A stretch of 64,000 nt of DNA from ZYF759 sp046297455 (GCA_046297455.1 JBKBIT010000018.1:25957-89956), one strand, 5' to 3'; positions 35,656 to 45,595 are shown, counted from the stretch's first letter. Notes: generated by a model from the letters alone, not told the origin. Numbers and translations: made by a program.

Positions 35656-36081
35656 CTATTTCTTGGCAAGCAGGTCGCGGATCTCGGTCAGGAGCATCAC
35701 GTCGGCGGGCGGTGCGGGCGGCACCTCGGCGACTTTCTCCTCGGCCGCCAGCCGGCGCCGCAGATTGTTCACGGCCTTGACCATCAGGAAGATGATCCAT
35801 GCCAGGATCAGGAAGTTGATCATCACCGTGATGAAGTTGCCATAGGCGAAGACCGCGCCCTGCTCGCGCGCCGCGTCCAAAGACAGGGCCGTTACTTCCG
35901 GCGACAGGGCAATGAAGTAGTTGGAGAAATCGAAGCCGCCGAAGATCGCCCCCACGATCGGCATGATGATGTCTTCCACCAGCGAGGAGACGATAAGCGC
36001 GAAGGCGCCGCCGATGATGATGCCGACGGCAAGGTCGATGACATTGCCCTTGGCGATAAATTCCTGGAATTCCTTGATCAT
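35656..36081 (-). CDS. mscL: Large-conductance mechanosensitive channel
   Basis: A 141-residue inner-membrane protein. The N-terminal helix KEFQEFIAKGNVIDLAVG and first transmembrane helix IIIGGAFALIVSSLVEDIIMP are the hallmark of MscL, followed by a periplasmic loop, a second helix (about residues 80-100) and the C-terminal bundle helix LLTEIRDLLAKK. It opens under membrane tension to release solutes on osmotic downshock, functionally complementing the nearby NAGGN genes. ATG 36081 is preceded by GAGGGT. Confidence 0.95.
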   Translation of the reverse strand: MIKEFQEFIAKGNVIDLAVGIIIGGAFALIVSSLVEDIIMPIVGAIFGGFDFSNYFIALSPEVTALSLDAAREQGAVFAYGNFITVMINFLILAWIIFLMVKAVNNLRRRLAAEEKVAEVPPAPPADVMLLTEIRDLLAKK

Positions 36082-36259
36082 GTCACCCTCCATGCGCGAG
36101 GCCCCTGTCGGCGGCCGAGACAATGCGGCGACAATAGCAGATTTCCCTTTGGGGAAATCGTTGTGCGTTCATGATCCAAAGAACAAATGGACAGTTGTCC
36201 ATGCCTGTGCTTGCCTGTCACAAAAGGACCGCCAGAGTCCGCGCGCGGAGGGAAGCCAC

Positions 36260-39200
36260 TTGCAGGGCTGGGTCATCGTCATTGTCGCGATCGCCTATGT
36301 GTCGCTGTTGTTCGCCATTGCGCGGATAGCCGACAAGCGCACCGAGAAGCACGGCTCCAACTCATCCCGGCCCTATATCTACGCGCTCAGCCTGGCGATC
36401 TATTGCACGTCCTGGACCTTCTTCGGGTCGGTCGGCTTTGCCGCCGAACGCGGCTTCGAGTTCCTGGCGATCTATATCGGACCAATACTGGTCTTCCTGT
36501 TCGGCTATCCGCTGCTGCGCCGAATGGTGCGGCTGGCCAAGTCCGAAAACATCACCTCCAGCGCCGATTTCCTTGCCGCCCGCTACGGCAAGAGCTTCGC
36601 CGTCGCCGCCATCGCGACGCTGATCGCCACGATCGGCTACGTGCCCTATATCGCGCTGCAGCTGAAGGCGATCTCCGGCACGGTCAGCCTGATGGTCGAA
36701 CACTATAACGGCTATCCACCCTCGATCGATTTCTTCATCAGCGACATCGCGCTGCTGGTCGCCCTGCTGCTGGCATTGTTCGCGATCCTGTTTGGCACAC
36801 GCCATGCCGATGCCACCGAACACCAGGACGGGCTCATCCTGGCGGTCGCGGTCGAATCGATCGTGAAGCTGTTCGCTTTCCTGGCCGTGGGCTTTGCCGT
36901 CACCTTCATCTATTTCGGCGGCCCCCAGGACCTGATCGCCACCGCGATGGCCAATCCGCAGGTCATGGCCGCCTATTCCTACCCGACCAGCATCGGCACC
37001 TGGATCGTGCTGACCATGCTCAGCGGCATCGCGATCCTGATGCTGCCGCGGCAATTCCACGTCACCATCGTCGAAAACCGCTCCGACAAGGAGCTGCGGA
37101 CCGCCACCTGGCTGTTCCCGCTCTATCTGGTCGCCATCAATCTCTTCGTGCTGCCTGTCGCCTATGCAGGCATCGTTCTGGTCGGCGACCAGACCCACGC
37201 CGATCTCTACGTCCTGTCGCTGCCGCTGATGCACGGCCAGGACTTGCTGGCCATGTTCGCCTTCATCGGCGGACTGTCGGCGGCAACAGCCATGGTCATC
37301 GTGGCCTGCGTCGCGCTGTCGATCATGATTTCCAACGATCTGGTCATGCCGCTTCTGGTGCGGCTCAGGATCAATCGCTCGGATGCCCGCAACAGCGAGG
37401 ACTGGTCGCAGGTGATCCTCAACGTGCGGCGCGCGGCGATCTTCCTCGTCCTGCTGGCCGCGTTCCTCTATTATCGCGGCACCACGGGTAACACCCGTTT
37501 GGCGGCGATCGGCCTGATCTCCTTTGCCGCGATCGCGCAATTCGCTCCGGCCTTCTTTGGCGGTCTGATCTGGCGGGGCGCCAACAGCCGCGGCGCGGTG
37601 ATGGGCCTGGCGTCCGGCATCGTGGTCTGGTTCTACACGCTGCTCTTCCCCTCGATTGCGCCGCTCGATCACCCGATACTCGTCAACGGGCTTTTCGGGC
37701 TGGAGGCGCTGCGCCCGCAATCGCTGTTCGGCACCGAGGCCGATCCGCTCAATCACGGGGTCCTGTGGAGCCTGGCCATCAACTCGATATTCTTCGTGCT
37801 CGGCTCGCTGTCACGCTCGTCGGCACCGCTCGAACGCATCCAGGCGGCTTTGTTCGTGCCACGCGAGGCGAGCCCGATGCCAAATCTTCGGCGTTTCCGC
37901 ACCGCGGTCACGGTCAACGAGATCAAGGACACCATCTCGCGCTACCTGGGCGTCGAACGCACCGAGCGCTCCTTCGAGAGCTTTGCGCGCCGCGAGGGCC
38001 GGGCGCTGATCGGCAACGAACAGGCGAGTGCGCCGGTCATCCGGTTTTCCGAACAACTGCTCGCCAGCGCCGTCGGGACCTCGTCTGCCCGGCTCATCCT
38101 GTCGCTGCTGTTCCAGCGCAAGGACACATCCTCGCGTGAGGCCTACCGGCTGCTCGACGACGCCTCCGAAGCGCTGCAACAGAACCGCGACCTGCTGCAG
38201 ACCGCGCTCGACCAGATGGAGGAGGGCGTCACCGTCTTCGACCGGGACTACAGGCTGACCTGCTGGAACAGGCAGTTCAGGGCGCTGTTCGACCTGCCCG
38301 ACGAAATGGGCCAGGTGGGCGTTTCGCTGCATCACGTCTTTTCGTACCTGGCCGAGCGCGGCGACCTTCCCCGCGGCTCGGAGACCGAGTTGCTCAACCG
38401 CATGACATGGTTCGGCGAGGTCTGGAGCATGGAACTGCACGGCAGCGGGCACATCATCGAGGTCCGCTCCAACCCGATGCCGGGCGGCGGCATCGTGGCG
38501 ACCTATACCGACATTACCGCGCGCGTCGAAGCCGATCTGGCGCTCAAGCGGGCCAACGAGACGCTGGAACAGCGTGTTGCCAGCCGCACCGCCGAATTGC
38601 TGCGCGTCAACGAGGAACTGGCCCAGGCCCAGATGCTGGCCGAGGAAGCCAATCTCGGCAAGACGCGCTTCCTGGCCGCGGCAGGCCACGACATCCTGCA
38701 GCCGCTGAATGCAGCGCGCCTCTACTGCTCGACCCTTCTGGAACGCGCCGATATCCCCGCCATCCGCGAGCCGGCCATCAATATCGAATCCTCGCTGGAA
38801 TCGGTGGAGACGATCCTGGGAGCGGTGCTGGACATCTCCCGGCTCGATACCGGCGCCCTGACCCCGACGGACACGACCTTCCGCCTCGACGGGCTGTTGC
38901 GGCAGATCCAGAACGACTTCCTGCCGCAGGCCATCGCCAAGGATTTGCAGTTACGCATCGTGCCGTCGTCGCTGGCCGTCGAGACCGACCGCAACCTGTT
39001 GCGACGGCTGGTCCAGAACCTGGTCTCCAACGCCATCAAATATACCCGCTCCGGCCGGATCCTGATCGGCGTGCGGCGGCGGGGCGAACTGGTCGAGATT
39101 CAGGTCCACGATACCGGCATCGGCATCGATCCCGACAAGCTCAACTCTGTCTTTCGCGAATTCACCCGTCTCGAGGAGGGCATGCGCGAGGCGCAAGGGC

Positions 39201-39757
39201 TGGGGCTTGGGCTGTCCATCGTTGACCGGATCGCGCGCGTCTTGCGGCTGGAACTGCGCGTGCGTTCGGTCAAGGGCAGCGGCTCCTGCTTCTCGGTGCT
39301 CATGCCGCGCACGGAGGCCGCCGGCCTGCCGCAGACCAGCGAGATCAGGCGTGATCCCCATGTCGGCGAGCGGCCGGAGGGCGTGGCCGTCATCTGCATC
39401 GATAACGACGCCCGCATTCTCGAAGGCATGCGCTCGCTGCTCGAAGGCTGGGGTTGCGACGTGCGGGGAGCGGCAGGCAGCGCCGGCATCGAGGCGCTGG
39501 CTGCCTCGGGCTTCCAGCCCGACCTTGCCCTTGTCGACTATCACCTCGACGACGAAAACGGCATCGAGGTCATCAAGAAGCTGCGCGCGGCCTTCGGTCC
39601 CGACCTGCCGGCGGCGCTGGTCACCGCCGACCGGACCACGGAGTTGCGCGAGGCAGCGCGGGAACTGGATGTTCCCGTGGTCAACAAGCCGGTCAAGCCT
39701 GCCGTCCTGCGCACCATGCTGTCGCGCTACCGCAAGCTGATGTCAGCAGCCGAATAG
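36260..39757 (+). CDS. Hybrid histidine kinase with sodium/solute symporter domain
   Basis: A 1165-residue membrane protein. About residues 1-490 form an SSS-family transporter region of 12-13 helices; a linker with coiled coil follows, then a PAS domain (about 640-755), HisKA (AGHDILQPLNAARL, H810), HATPase (NLVSNAIKY, GLGLGLSI) and a C-terminal receiver (D1093 in LVDYHLDDENG). This resembles the CbrA-like/NahK hybrids that sense or carry nutrients. Start set at TTG 36260: GGAGGG lies 7 bases upstream and the first helix begins at once (QGWVIVIVAIAYVSLL); the open frame further up has no membrane start and crosses the mscL promoter. No partner regulator adjoins it. Confidence 0.88.
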   Translation: MQGWVIVIVAIAYVSLLFAIARIADKRTEKHGSNSSRPYIYALSLAIYCTSWTFFGSVGFAAERGFEFLAIYIGPILVFLFGYPLLRRMVRLAKSENITSSADFLAARYGKSFAVAAIATLIATIGYVPYIALQLKAISGTVSLMVEHYNGYPPSIDFFISDIALLVALLLALFAILFGTRHADATEHQDGLILAVAVESIVKLFAFLAVGFAVTFIYFGGPQDLIATAMANPQVMAAYSYPTSIGTWIVLTMLSGIAILMLPRQFHVTIVENRSDKELRTATWLFPLYLVAINLFVLPVAYAGIVLVGDQTHADLYVLSLPLMHGQDLLAMFAFIGGLSAATAMVIVACVALSIMISNDLVMPLLVRLRINRSDARNSEDWSQVILNVRRAAIFLVLLAAFLYYRGTTGNTRLAAIGLISFAAIAQFAPAFFGGLIWRGANSRGAVMGLASGIVVWFYTLLFPSIAPLDHPILVNGLFGLEALRPQSLFGTEADPLNHGVLWSLAINSIFFVLGSLSRSSAPLERIQAALFVPREASPMPNLRRFRTAVTVNEIKDTISRYLGVERTERSFESFARREGRALIGNEQASAPVIRFSEQLLASAVGTSSARLILSLLFQRKDTSSREAYRLLDDASEALQQNRDLLQTALDQMEEGVTVFDRDYRLTCWNRQFRALFDLPDEMGQVGVSLHHVFSYLAERGDLPRGSETELLNRMTWFGEVWSMELHGSGHIIEVRSNPMPGGGIVATYTDITARVEADLALKRANETLEQRVASRTAELLRVNEELAQAQMLAEEANLGKTRFLAAAGHDILQPLNAARLYCSTLLERADIPAIREPAINIESSLESVETILGAVLDISRLDTGALTPTDTTFRLDGLLRQIQNDFLPQAIAKDLQLRIVPSSLAVETDRNLLRRLVQNLVSNAIKYTRSGRILIGVRRRGELVEIQVHDTGIGIDPDKLNSVFREFTRLEEGMREAQGLGLGLSIVDRIARVLRLELRVRSVKGSGSCFSVLMPRTEAAGLPQTSEIRRDPHVGERPEGVAVICIDNDARILEGMRSLLEGWGCDVRGAAGSAGIEALAASGFQPDLALVDYHLDDENGIEVIKKLRAAFGPDLPAALVTADRTTELREAARELDVPVVNKPVKPAVLRTMLSRYRKLMSAAE

Positions 39758-39837
39758 CCAAGCACCCCACCATGGACAGGCCGTCCCTGTGCCGCTAAGG
39801 GCAGTCGTCGCCAGGGTACCAGGAGTCCGTGATCGCC

Positions 39838-40761
39838 ATGCCGCAACCGCAGATCGTCTGCATGGGCGAGCCCATGATCGAATTCAACCAGACCGGCACC
39901 GAAGGGCATTATCTGCGCGGGCATGGCGGCGACGTATCGAATTGCGCCATCGCGGCAGCGCGTGCCGGCGCATCCACCGGCATGGTGACCGCACTCGGGC
40001 AGGACGAATTCGGCGACGAGATGATGCGGCTTTGGGCCGAAAACGGGGTCGACGCCGCGCGGGTCATCCGCAATGGCCAGGCCCATACCGGCATCTATTT
40101 CGTCAGCCATGGCGAGGCGGGCCACAGCTTCTCCTATCTGCGGGCCGGCTCGGCCGCGAGCCGCTATTCTCCCGCCGATGTCCCTCGCGACTATATCGCC
40201 GGTGCCAGGATCCTGCATGCTTCCGGCATCAGCCTCGCCATATCGGACAGTGCCTGCGATGCCGTCTTCGAGGCGATCGCGGCAGCCCGCGCAGCGGGAG
40301 TGCTCGTCTCCTTCGATACCAATCTGCGGCTGAGGCTATGGCCGTTGGAGCGCGCGTGCGCCTTGATCGAGGCGGCGATGGAGAGCGCCGACATCGCGCT
40401 GCCGGGCCTCGAGGATGCCGAACAGCTGCTGGGTCTTTCCGATCCCGACCGGATCGCCGACCACTATCTGGCGGCGGGCGCAAAAATCGTCGCACTCACG
40501 CTGGGCAGCAAGGGTTGCCTCGTCGCCACGCCGGATGCGCGGCGCCATGTGGCGGGCATCCCGGTCGAGGCGGTCGACGCGACCGGCGCCGGCGACACGT
40601 TCGACGGCAATTTCCTGGCCGAATTCTTGCGCCTTGGCGATCCGTTCGCCGCCGCGCGCTACGCCAACGCTGCCGCCGCGCTCGCCACGAAAGGTCATGG
40701 CGCGGTAGCGCCGATGCCGCGCCGTGCCGAGGTCGAGGCCTTCCTGGCCGCCCATGCTTGA
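39838..40761 (+). CDS. PfkB-family sugar kinase, 2-keto-3-deoxygluconate kinase-like
   Basis: A 307-residue ribokinase-fold kinase. The C-terminal signature DATGAGDTFDGNF holds the catalytic aspartate of GAGD; the N-terminal GEPMIEFNQ and GGDVSNCAIAAARAGA segments resemble KDG kinases. KDG kinase phosphorylates 2-keto-3-deoxygluconate in uronate/Entner-Doudoroff-type routes; assignment to KDG rather than another sugar is tentative. GTG 39829 is an alternative start with AGGAG only 3 bases upstream. No aldolase or dehydratase gene adjoins it. Confidence 0.83.
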   Translation: MPQPQIVCMGEPMIEFNQTGTEGHYLRGHGGDVSNCAIAAARAGASTGMVTALGQDEFGDEMMRLWAENGVDAARVIRNGQAHTGIYFVSHGEAGHSFSYLRAGSAASRYSPADVPRDYIAGARILHASGISLAISDSACDAVFEAIAAARAAGVLVSFDTNLRLRLWPLERACALIEAAMESADIALPGLEDAEQLLGLSDPDRIADHYLAAGAKIVALTLGSKGCLVATPDARRHVAGIPVEAVDATGAGDTFDGNFLAEFLRLGDPFAAARYANAAAALATKGHGAVAPMPRRAEVEAFLAAHA

Positions 40762-40816
40762 ACCCGGCTCTTCGACACCGTATCTGCATCCAGAACCGAT
40801 GCGGGAGTAGACAGGC

Positions 40817-41080
40817 ATGTCGGCAATCAACCGTTTCCTCGGCGACACGCCGCTCAGGGTCGCGCTCAAGCTGATCGTGATTTCCTTCATCGTCGGCGTC
40901 GTGATGGCGGCGCTCGGGCTCACCCCCTGGGGACTGGTGCTGTCCGCGCGGGATTTCTTCGCCGGCCTGTGGAATCTCGGCTTCGACGCGCTCTATCGTT
41001 TCTGGGGCTATTTCCTGCTCGGCGCCGTCATCGTGGTGCCGCTTTTCCTGGTTCTGCGCCTGCTCAACTACCGCAGATAG
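40817..41080 (+). CDS. DUF6460-type small membrane protein
   Basis: An 87-residue protein with two hydrophobic segments (about residues 17-38 and 62-82) and the pattern NRFLGDTPLRVALKLIVISF and LWNLGFDALYRFWGYFLLGA. I recognise it as a conserved small inner-membrane protein of Hyphomicrobiales (DUF6460), of unknown function. It ends 13 bases inside the convergent deacetylase gene. Confidence 0.75.
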   Translation: MSAINRFLGDTPLRVALKLIVISFIVGVVMAALGLTPWGLVLSARDFFAGLWNLGFDALYRFWGYFLLGAVIVVPLFLVLRLLNYRR

Positions 41081-41973
41081 TCGCGCGCCTCGGCAAACAG
41101 GATAGCGTGCCGGCACGCCAGCGTGTCGACATCCCGCGAATAGCCACCGCCGATCACCCCACACAGCGGGATTCCGCGCTCGCGGAAATGCCCAATCACC
41201 GCCCGGTCACGCTGGCGCAGGCCATCGTCCGACAGCGACAGCCGGCCCAGCCGGTCGTCCTCGTGCGGATCGACGCCGGCATTGTAGAAGACGAGGTCGG
41301 GCGTGGGGCCTGCGGCCAGGGCACCCAACGCCTCGTCGAGCCGGTCCAGATAGGCGTCGTCGCCCATCGCATCCTCCAGCCCGACATCGAGACCTGACGG
41401 CACCTTGCGCACCGGATAGTTCTTCTCCGCATGCATGGAAAAGGTCGTCACCCGCCCCTCGCCCATCAGGATCTCGGCGGTGCCGTCGCCCTGGTGCACG
41501 TCGAGATCGACGACCAGAATGCGGCCGACCTGCCGCCTGTCCAGCAATGCCGAAGCTGCCACCGCCACGTCGTTGAAGGTACAGAACCCAGCCCCGCCGC
41601 CGCGTCTGGCATGGTGGCTGCCGCCGGCGCCATTGCAGGCAATGCCGTATTCGAGCGCCAGTTCGGCGGCGAGCAGCGTGCCGGCCGTGGCGAGCCTCGC
41701 GCGCCGTGACACACGTTCATCGACCGGAAAGCCGATCTCGCGTTCCACCGCGTACGGCACCTCGCAGGCGATCACCTGCTCGACATAGCCCGGCGCATGG
41801 GCCAGCGACAGCAGATCGGAATCGGCCGGCTGGGGCCGAAAGACGCTGCCGCGTTGAGCTATGCCGGTCTCTTCGAGCACCTCCATCAGCCGGCCATATT
41901 TTCCCATCGGGAAACGGTGATCGGCCGCGAATTTCGCGTTATAGTCGGGATGGTGAACGATCGGCAGCTGCAT
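41068..41973 (-). CDS. Histone deacetylase-family hydrolase
   Basis: A 301-residue arginase/deacetylase-fold zinc enzyme. The active-site histidine pair is in GGSHHARRGGGAGFCTFNDVA; the zinc ligands Asp and His in VVDLDVHQGDGT; a later aspartate in YNAGVDPHEDDRLG; and the transition-state tyrosine in GGGYS. Bacterial members act on acetylated polyamines or other small amides; the substrate here is unknown. ATG 41973 begins MQLPIVHHPDY, the normal family start. Divergent from the MATE gene. Confidence 0.88.
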   Translation of the reverse strand: MQLPIVHHPDYNAKFAADHRFPMGKYGRLMEVLEETGIAQRGSVFRPQPADSDLLSLAHAPGYVEQVIACEVPYAVEREIGFPVDERVSRRARLATAGTLLAAELALEYGIACNGAGGSHHARRGGGAGFCTFNDVAVAASALLDRRQVGRILVVDLDVHQGDGTAEILMGEGRVTTFSMHAEKNYPVRKVPSGLDVGLEDAMGDDAYLDRLDEALGALAAGPTPDLVFYNAGVDPHEDDRLGRLSLSDDGLRQRDRAVIGHFRERGIPLCGVIGGGYSRDVDTLACRHAILFAEARDYLR

Positions 41974-42106
41974 GGGCAACCATATGCTGCGCCGGCCCCT
42001 GCCAGGCAATCGGGCGGCGGTCAATTCCCGGTCATTGCTGGCGCATTGCCAAAACGGGCGCAGGCTGCGAAGGGAAGTCCTCCCGTCACAGCCTCTGGAC
42101 GCTTGC

Positions 42107-43453
42107 TTGACCGACCATGCCGAAACCCGGGGAAGGGTCATCCCCTTCCAGGTCACCAACAGGCTGGTCTTCGCCATCGCCCTGCCGATGACGCTCGCCT
42201 ATCTGACCACCCCGTTGCTCGGCATCGTCGACACGGCCGTTGTGGGGCAACTCGGCGACGCCGTGCTGCTCGGCGGGCTGGCGGCCGGCGCCATCGTGTT
42301 CGACGTCGTCTTCGCCTCCTTCAATTTCCTGCGCTCGGGCACGACCGGTCTCGTCTCGCAGGCGTTCGGCCGCGAGGACACGCGCGAAGAGCAGGCGATC
42401 TTCTGGCGCGCCTTCCTGGTCGCCTTCGTCTCCGGTCTTCTGCTGCTGGTGGCGGCGCCGCTGATCGTGGCGTCGGGCGTCTGGTTCATCGCTGCCGAAC
42501 CGCGCGTCTCGGAGGCGCTGTCGGCCTATGTCTATATCCGCCTGATCTCGGCACCCTTCGCGCTCGTCAACTATGCCATTCTCGGCTACGTGCTGGGGCG
42601 CGGCGAAGGTGGGATCGGGCTTGCCTTCCAGCTTATCCTCAACCTATCCAACATCGCTTTGTCGATCTATCTCGGCCTGCATCTCGGCTGGGGTCTGGAG
42701 GGGGTGGCCTGGGGCACGGTCGGCGGCGAGGCGCTGGCGATGGTCGTCGGCCTTGTCTTCGTTGTCCGGCGCTTCCGAAAAATGCCTTCGATGCGCCAGG
42801 GGGCCGTGACCGACACGCTGGCGCTCAAGGCGATGTTCGCGCTCAACCGCGACATCATGATCCGCTCCTTCGTGCTGCTCGGTGCCTTCGCCCTGCTTAC
42901 CCGCGAGAGTGCCCAACTCGGCACGCTGACACTGGCCGCCAATGCGGTACTGATGAATTTCTTCCTCCTAGCGGGCTACATGCTCGACGGTTTCGCCACC
43001 GCAGCCGAGCAGATCGCCGGCCGTGCCGTCGGCGCGCGCTACCGTCCCGCCTTCGATCGCGCGGTGCGGCTGACCGCGCTGTGGGGTTTCGTCTTCGCCG
43101 GCGTGATCGCCTTGCTATTGCTCGCCTTCGGCGAAGCCTTCATCGCCATCGTGACCACCGCGCCGGAGGTCCGGGCCGAGGCGCTGCGCTTCCTGCCCTG
43201 GGCCGCTCTCACGGCTGTGGCGGGTGTGCTCGCCTTCCAGATGGACGGCGTCTTCATCGGGGCGACCTGGTCGCGCGACATGCGCAACATGATGCTGTTG
43301 TCGTTCCTGCTCTACCTGGCAGCGCTTCTGACGCTGGGGCCGGCGTTGGGCAATCACGGCCTGTGGGCGGCGCTGCACGTCTTCCTGATCGCCCGGGGGG
43401 TGAGCCTTCTCGCCATCCTGCCGTTTCGGGCACGAAAGACCTTTCCAGTCTAA
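42107..43453 (+). CDS. MATE-family efflux transporter (DinF/NorM-like)
   Basis: A 448-residue inner-membrane exporter with 12 hydrophobic segments; family motifs include ALPMTLAYLTTPLLGIVDTAVVGQLGDA and FLRSGTTGLVSQAFGREDT. MATE proteins expel cationic drugs or metabolites using sodium or proton gradients. The start is unsure: the frame is open from an ATG at 41972, but that would overlap the divergent deacetylase start, so a TTG at 42107, 24 residues before the first helix, is used. No good ribosome site is seen at either. Its stop overlaps the pyrD stop region by 4 bases. Confidence 0.87.
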   Translation: MTDHAETRGRVIPFQVTNRLVFAIALPMTLAYLTTPLLGIVDTAVVGQLGDAVLLGGLAAGAIVFDVVFASFNFLRSGTTGLVSQAFGREDTREEQAIFWRAFLVAFVSGLLLLVAAPLIVASGVWFIAAEPRVSEALSAYVYIRLISAPFALVNYAILGYVLGRGEGGIGLAFQLILNLSNIALSIYLGLHLGWGLEGVAWGTVGGEALAMVVGLVFVVRRFRKMPSMRQGAVTDTLALKAMFALNRDIMIRSFVLLGAFALLTRESAQLGTLTLAANAVLMNFFLLAGYMLDGFATAAEQIAGRAVGARYRPAFDRAVRLTALWGFVFAGVIALLLLAFGEAFIAIVTTAPEVRAEALRFLPWAALTAVAGVLAFQMDGVFIGATWSRDMRNMMLLSFLLYLAALLTLGPALGNHGLWAALHVFLIARGVSLLAILPFRARKTFPV

Positions 43454-44526
43454 TCCAGCTCCTTGTCGGCCCATTCGTCGAGCCGGACATCGCGCAGGTC
43501 GCATAGCCGGTCGACCTTTTCGCTGTCGAGGATGCGCGACATGCCGCGCAGGATCGCGCCCGGCAGCCCCGGCCCGCCATAGATCAACCCCGTGTAGAGC
43601 TGCACCAGATCGGCACCGGCAGCGATCTTCTCCACCGCCGTCTCGGCCGAATCGACGCCACCGACACCGATGATCGGCAGTTTCGCTCCGACCAGCCGGC
43701 GCATGCGCGCCAGCACGATCGTCGAGCGGCGGAACAGCGGCCGGCCGGACATGCCGCCTGCCTGCTTCGCCTTGGGGCTTGCCAGCCCCGTGCGCGACAG
43801 CGTCGTGTTGGAGACGATCAGCCCGTCAATGCCCTTGTCGATGACCTCACCCGCGACATCCTCCATCTCGTCTGCCGAAAGGTCCGGCGCGATCTTGAGG
43901 AAGATCGGCACCTTGCCCTTGGCCGCATCGCGCGCCTCCAGCACCGCAGTGAGGAGCAGGCCCAGGCTTTCGCGCGCCTGCAAATCGCGCAGGCCCGGCG
44001 TGTTGGGCGAAGATATGTTGACAGTCAGGTAGGAGGCATGCGGGGCGAAGATCCGCACGCCGGCGGCATAATCGGCGATGCGATCCGTGGCATCCTTGTT
44101 GGCGCCGATATTGACGCCGACCACCCCGCCGCGGCCGGCCCGCGTAGCGAGCCTTGCCAGCATGGCCTTGTGGCCCTCGTTGTTGAAGCCCAGCCGGTTG
44201 ATGACGGCACGGTCGCGCACCAGCCGGAAAACGCGGGGACCCGGATTTCCCGGCTGCGGCAGGGGCGTCACCGTGCCGATCTCGGCGAAACCGAAACCGA
44301 GGCCCAGAAGCGCGTCCGGCACATCGCCGTTCTTGTCGAAGCCGGCGGCCATGCCGAGCGGATTGGGAAAGCCTATGCCGGCGACCGTCACCCGCAGCCT
44401 CGGGTCGGGCTCGGGCGGGCGGCACAGCGGCAGGCCGGATCTGAGCCCCCGGATCGAAAGCTCGTGGGCGCGCTCTGCCTCAAGGGTGAAGAGCAGCTTG
44501 CGCCCGACGGCCTCGAACACGGTCAC
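43450..44526 (-). CDS. pyrD: Dihydroorotate dehydrogenase (quinone, class 2)
   Basis: A 358-residue flavoenzyme oxidising dihydroorotate to orotate in pyrimidine synthesis, passing electrons to quinone at the inner membrane. Class 2 features are an N-terminal helical extension, the segment NRLGFNNEGH and the catalytic serine loop NISSPNTPGLR; the FMN phosphate site is at the C-terminus (GGVDSAETAVEKI, LYTGLIYGGP). The start is GTG 44526, overlapping the DUF952 stop by 4 bases (GTGA), so translation is coupled. Confidence 0.95.
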   Translation of the reverse strand: MTVFEAVGRKLLFTLEAERAHELSIRGLRSGLPLCRPPEPDPRLRVTVAGIGFPNPLGMAAGFDKNGDVPDALLGLGFGFAEIGTVTPLPQPGNPGPRVFRLVRDRAVINRLGFNNEGHKAMLARLATRAGRGGVVGVNIGANKDATDRIADYAAGVRIFAPHASYLTVNISSPNTPGLRDLQARESLGLLLTAVLEARDAAKGKVPIFLKIAPDLSADEMEDVAGEVIDKGIDGLIVSNTTLSRTGLASPKAKQAGGMSGRPLFRRSTIVLARMRRLVGAKLPIIGVGGVDSAETAVEKIAAGADLVQLYTGLIYGGPGLPGAILRGMSRILDSEKVDRLCDLRDVRLDEWADKELD

Positions 44527-44870
44527 GGGGCCATCTCCGGAAAGACATGCCGGCCGTCGGCGCCGAGCGGCAGCTTCTCGACCCGGCGCACGGCAGACAG
44601 CGGCAACGGGCCATACAGATGGGGAAACAACGCCCCGCCGCGCGAGACCTCCCACCGCAGCGCATCGCCAAGGGCGCTTGCTTCGACCTCCACCAGCAGC
44701 AGATCGTCCTGTCCGGCGAAATGCTTGGCCGCCGTTTCCGGCGCCTGGGCGGCAGTGGAGAAATGGATGAACCCGTCTGCCAGATCGACCGGCGCGCCCT
44801 CGAAGCGTCCCGTGGTCTCGGCATCGCGCCACAGCGGGCGCGGGCAAATCTTGTAGATGTGGTCGGCCAT
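44523..44870 (-). CDS. DUF952 protein
   Basis: A 115-residue cytoplasmic protein with the DUF952 pattern: start HIYKICP, GFIHFSTAAQAPETAAKHFAG in the middle, and LRWEVSRGGALFPHLYGPLP near the end. The family is related to tRNA 2'-phosphotransferase/ADP-ribosyl folds, but its function is not established. It is translationally coupled to pyrD by a 4-base overlap, an arrangement I recall from related Hyphomicrobiales. ATG 44870. Confidence 0.87.
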   Translation of the reverse strand: MADHIYKICPRPLWRDAETTGRFEGAPVDLADGFIHFSTAAQAPETAAKHFAGQDDLLLVEVEASALGDALRWEVSRGGALFPHLYGPLPLSAVRRVEKLPLGADGRHVFPEMAP

Positions 44871-45000
44871 GGAGCGCGCTATAGTGCAAACGGCCGCGAC
44901 TGCAAAGCGCCCCGGCTCGGCCGACAGCGGACATCCACCGCAATTCCGGCGCAATCGGATGGCGAAACTACCTGTCTCAAGGGCACAAGGAGGCGTCGAC

Positions 45001-45417
45001 ATGCCTGCAAGGACCGTGCTTCCCGCATTGATGATCGGCGCGCTGCTGGCCCTGCCGGCCGCGGCCGAGGAGACCGAGCGCTACCGGCTGGAGCGCACCG
45101 ATGGCGGCTTCGTGCGCATGGACATGGCGAGCGGCCACATGTCGCTTTGCCGCGAGCAGGGCAGCCAGCTCGTCTGCCGTTCCGCCGTCGACGAGCGCGA
45201 GGCCTATCACCGCGACATCGGCGACCTGGAAGCCCGGATCGAGGGGCTCGAGCAACGGCTGGCCGAACTGGAACGCCTGTCGATCCTGCGCCCGGACGTG
45301 ACCCTGCCCAGCGACGAGGATTTCGACCGCACGCTGTCCCAGATGGAGCAGTTCATCCGCCGCTTCCTCGGCATCGTGCGCGAATTCGACAACGAACCGA
45401 TCCCTGACCGGACGTAA
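45001..45417 (+). CDS. Small periplasmic coiled-coil protein
   Basis: A 138-residue protein with a signal peptide (about residues 1-22, ending LPAAAEE), a short beta-rich segment with two cysteines (MSLCREQGSQLVCRS) that could form a disulfide, a coiled coil (about 65-85, DIGDLEARIEGLEQRLAELE) and a polar C-terminus. The start at ATG 45001 has AAGGAGG 7 bases upstream. Not recognised as a named family. It stands alone between the DUF952 gene (divergent) and the glycan cluster. Confidence 0.72.
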   Translation: MPARTVLPALMIGALLALPAAAEETERYRLERTDGGFVRMDMASGHMSLCREQGSQLVCRSAVDEREAYHRDIGDLEARIEGLEQRLAELERLSILRPDVTLPSDEDFDRTLSQMEQFIRRFLGIVREFDNEPIPDRT

Positions 45418-45595
45418 CGGACACCGCCCGGTCGCCTCCGCTTTTGACCTTGCCCGATCGGTTGCCGCCACTATAGGTGTGCGACAAACGGGCCCATGGC
45501 GCATCCCCCGTGCTTGCGTCGCGGCACGCCTTCTCGTCCAGAACCCGGCGCGACCTTGTCCGCGTGAGCCGGGGCAACGATACGAACGGGTAGTC

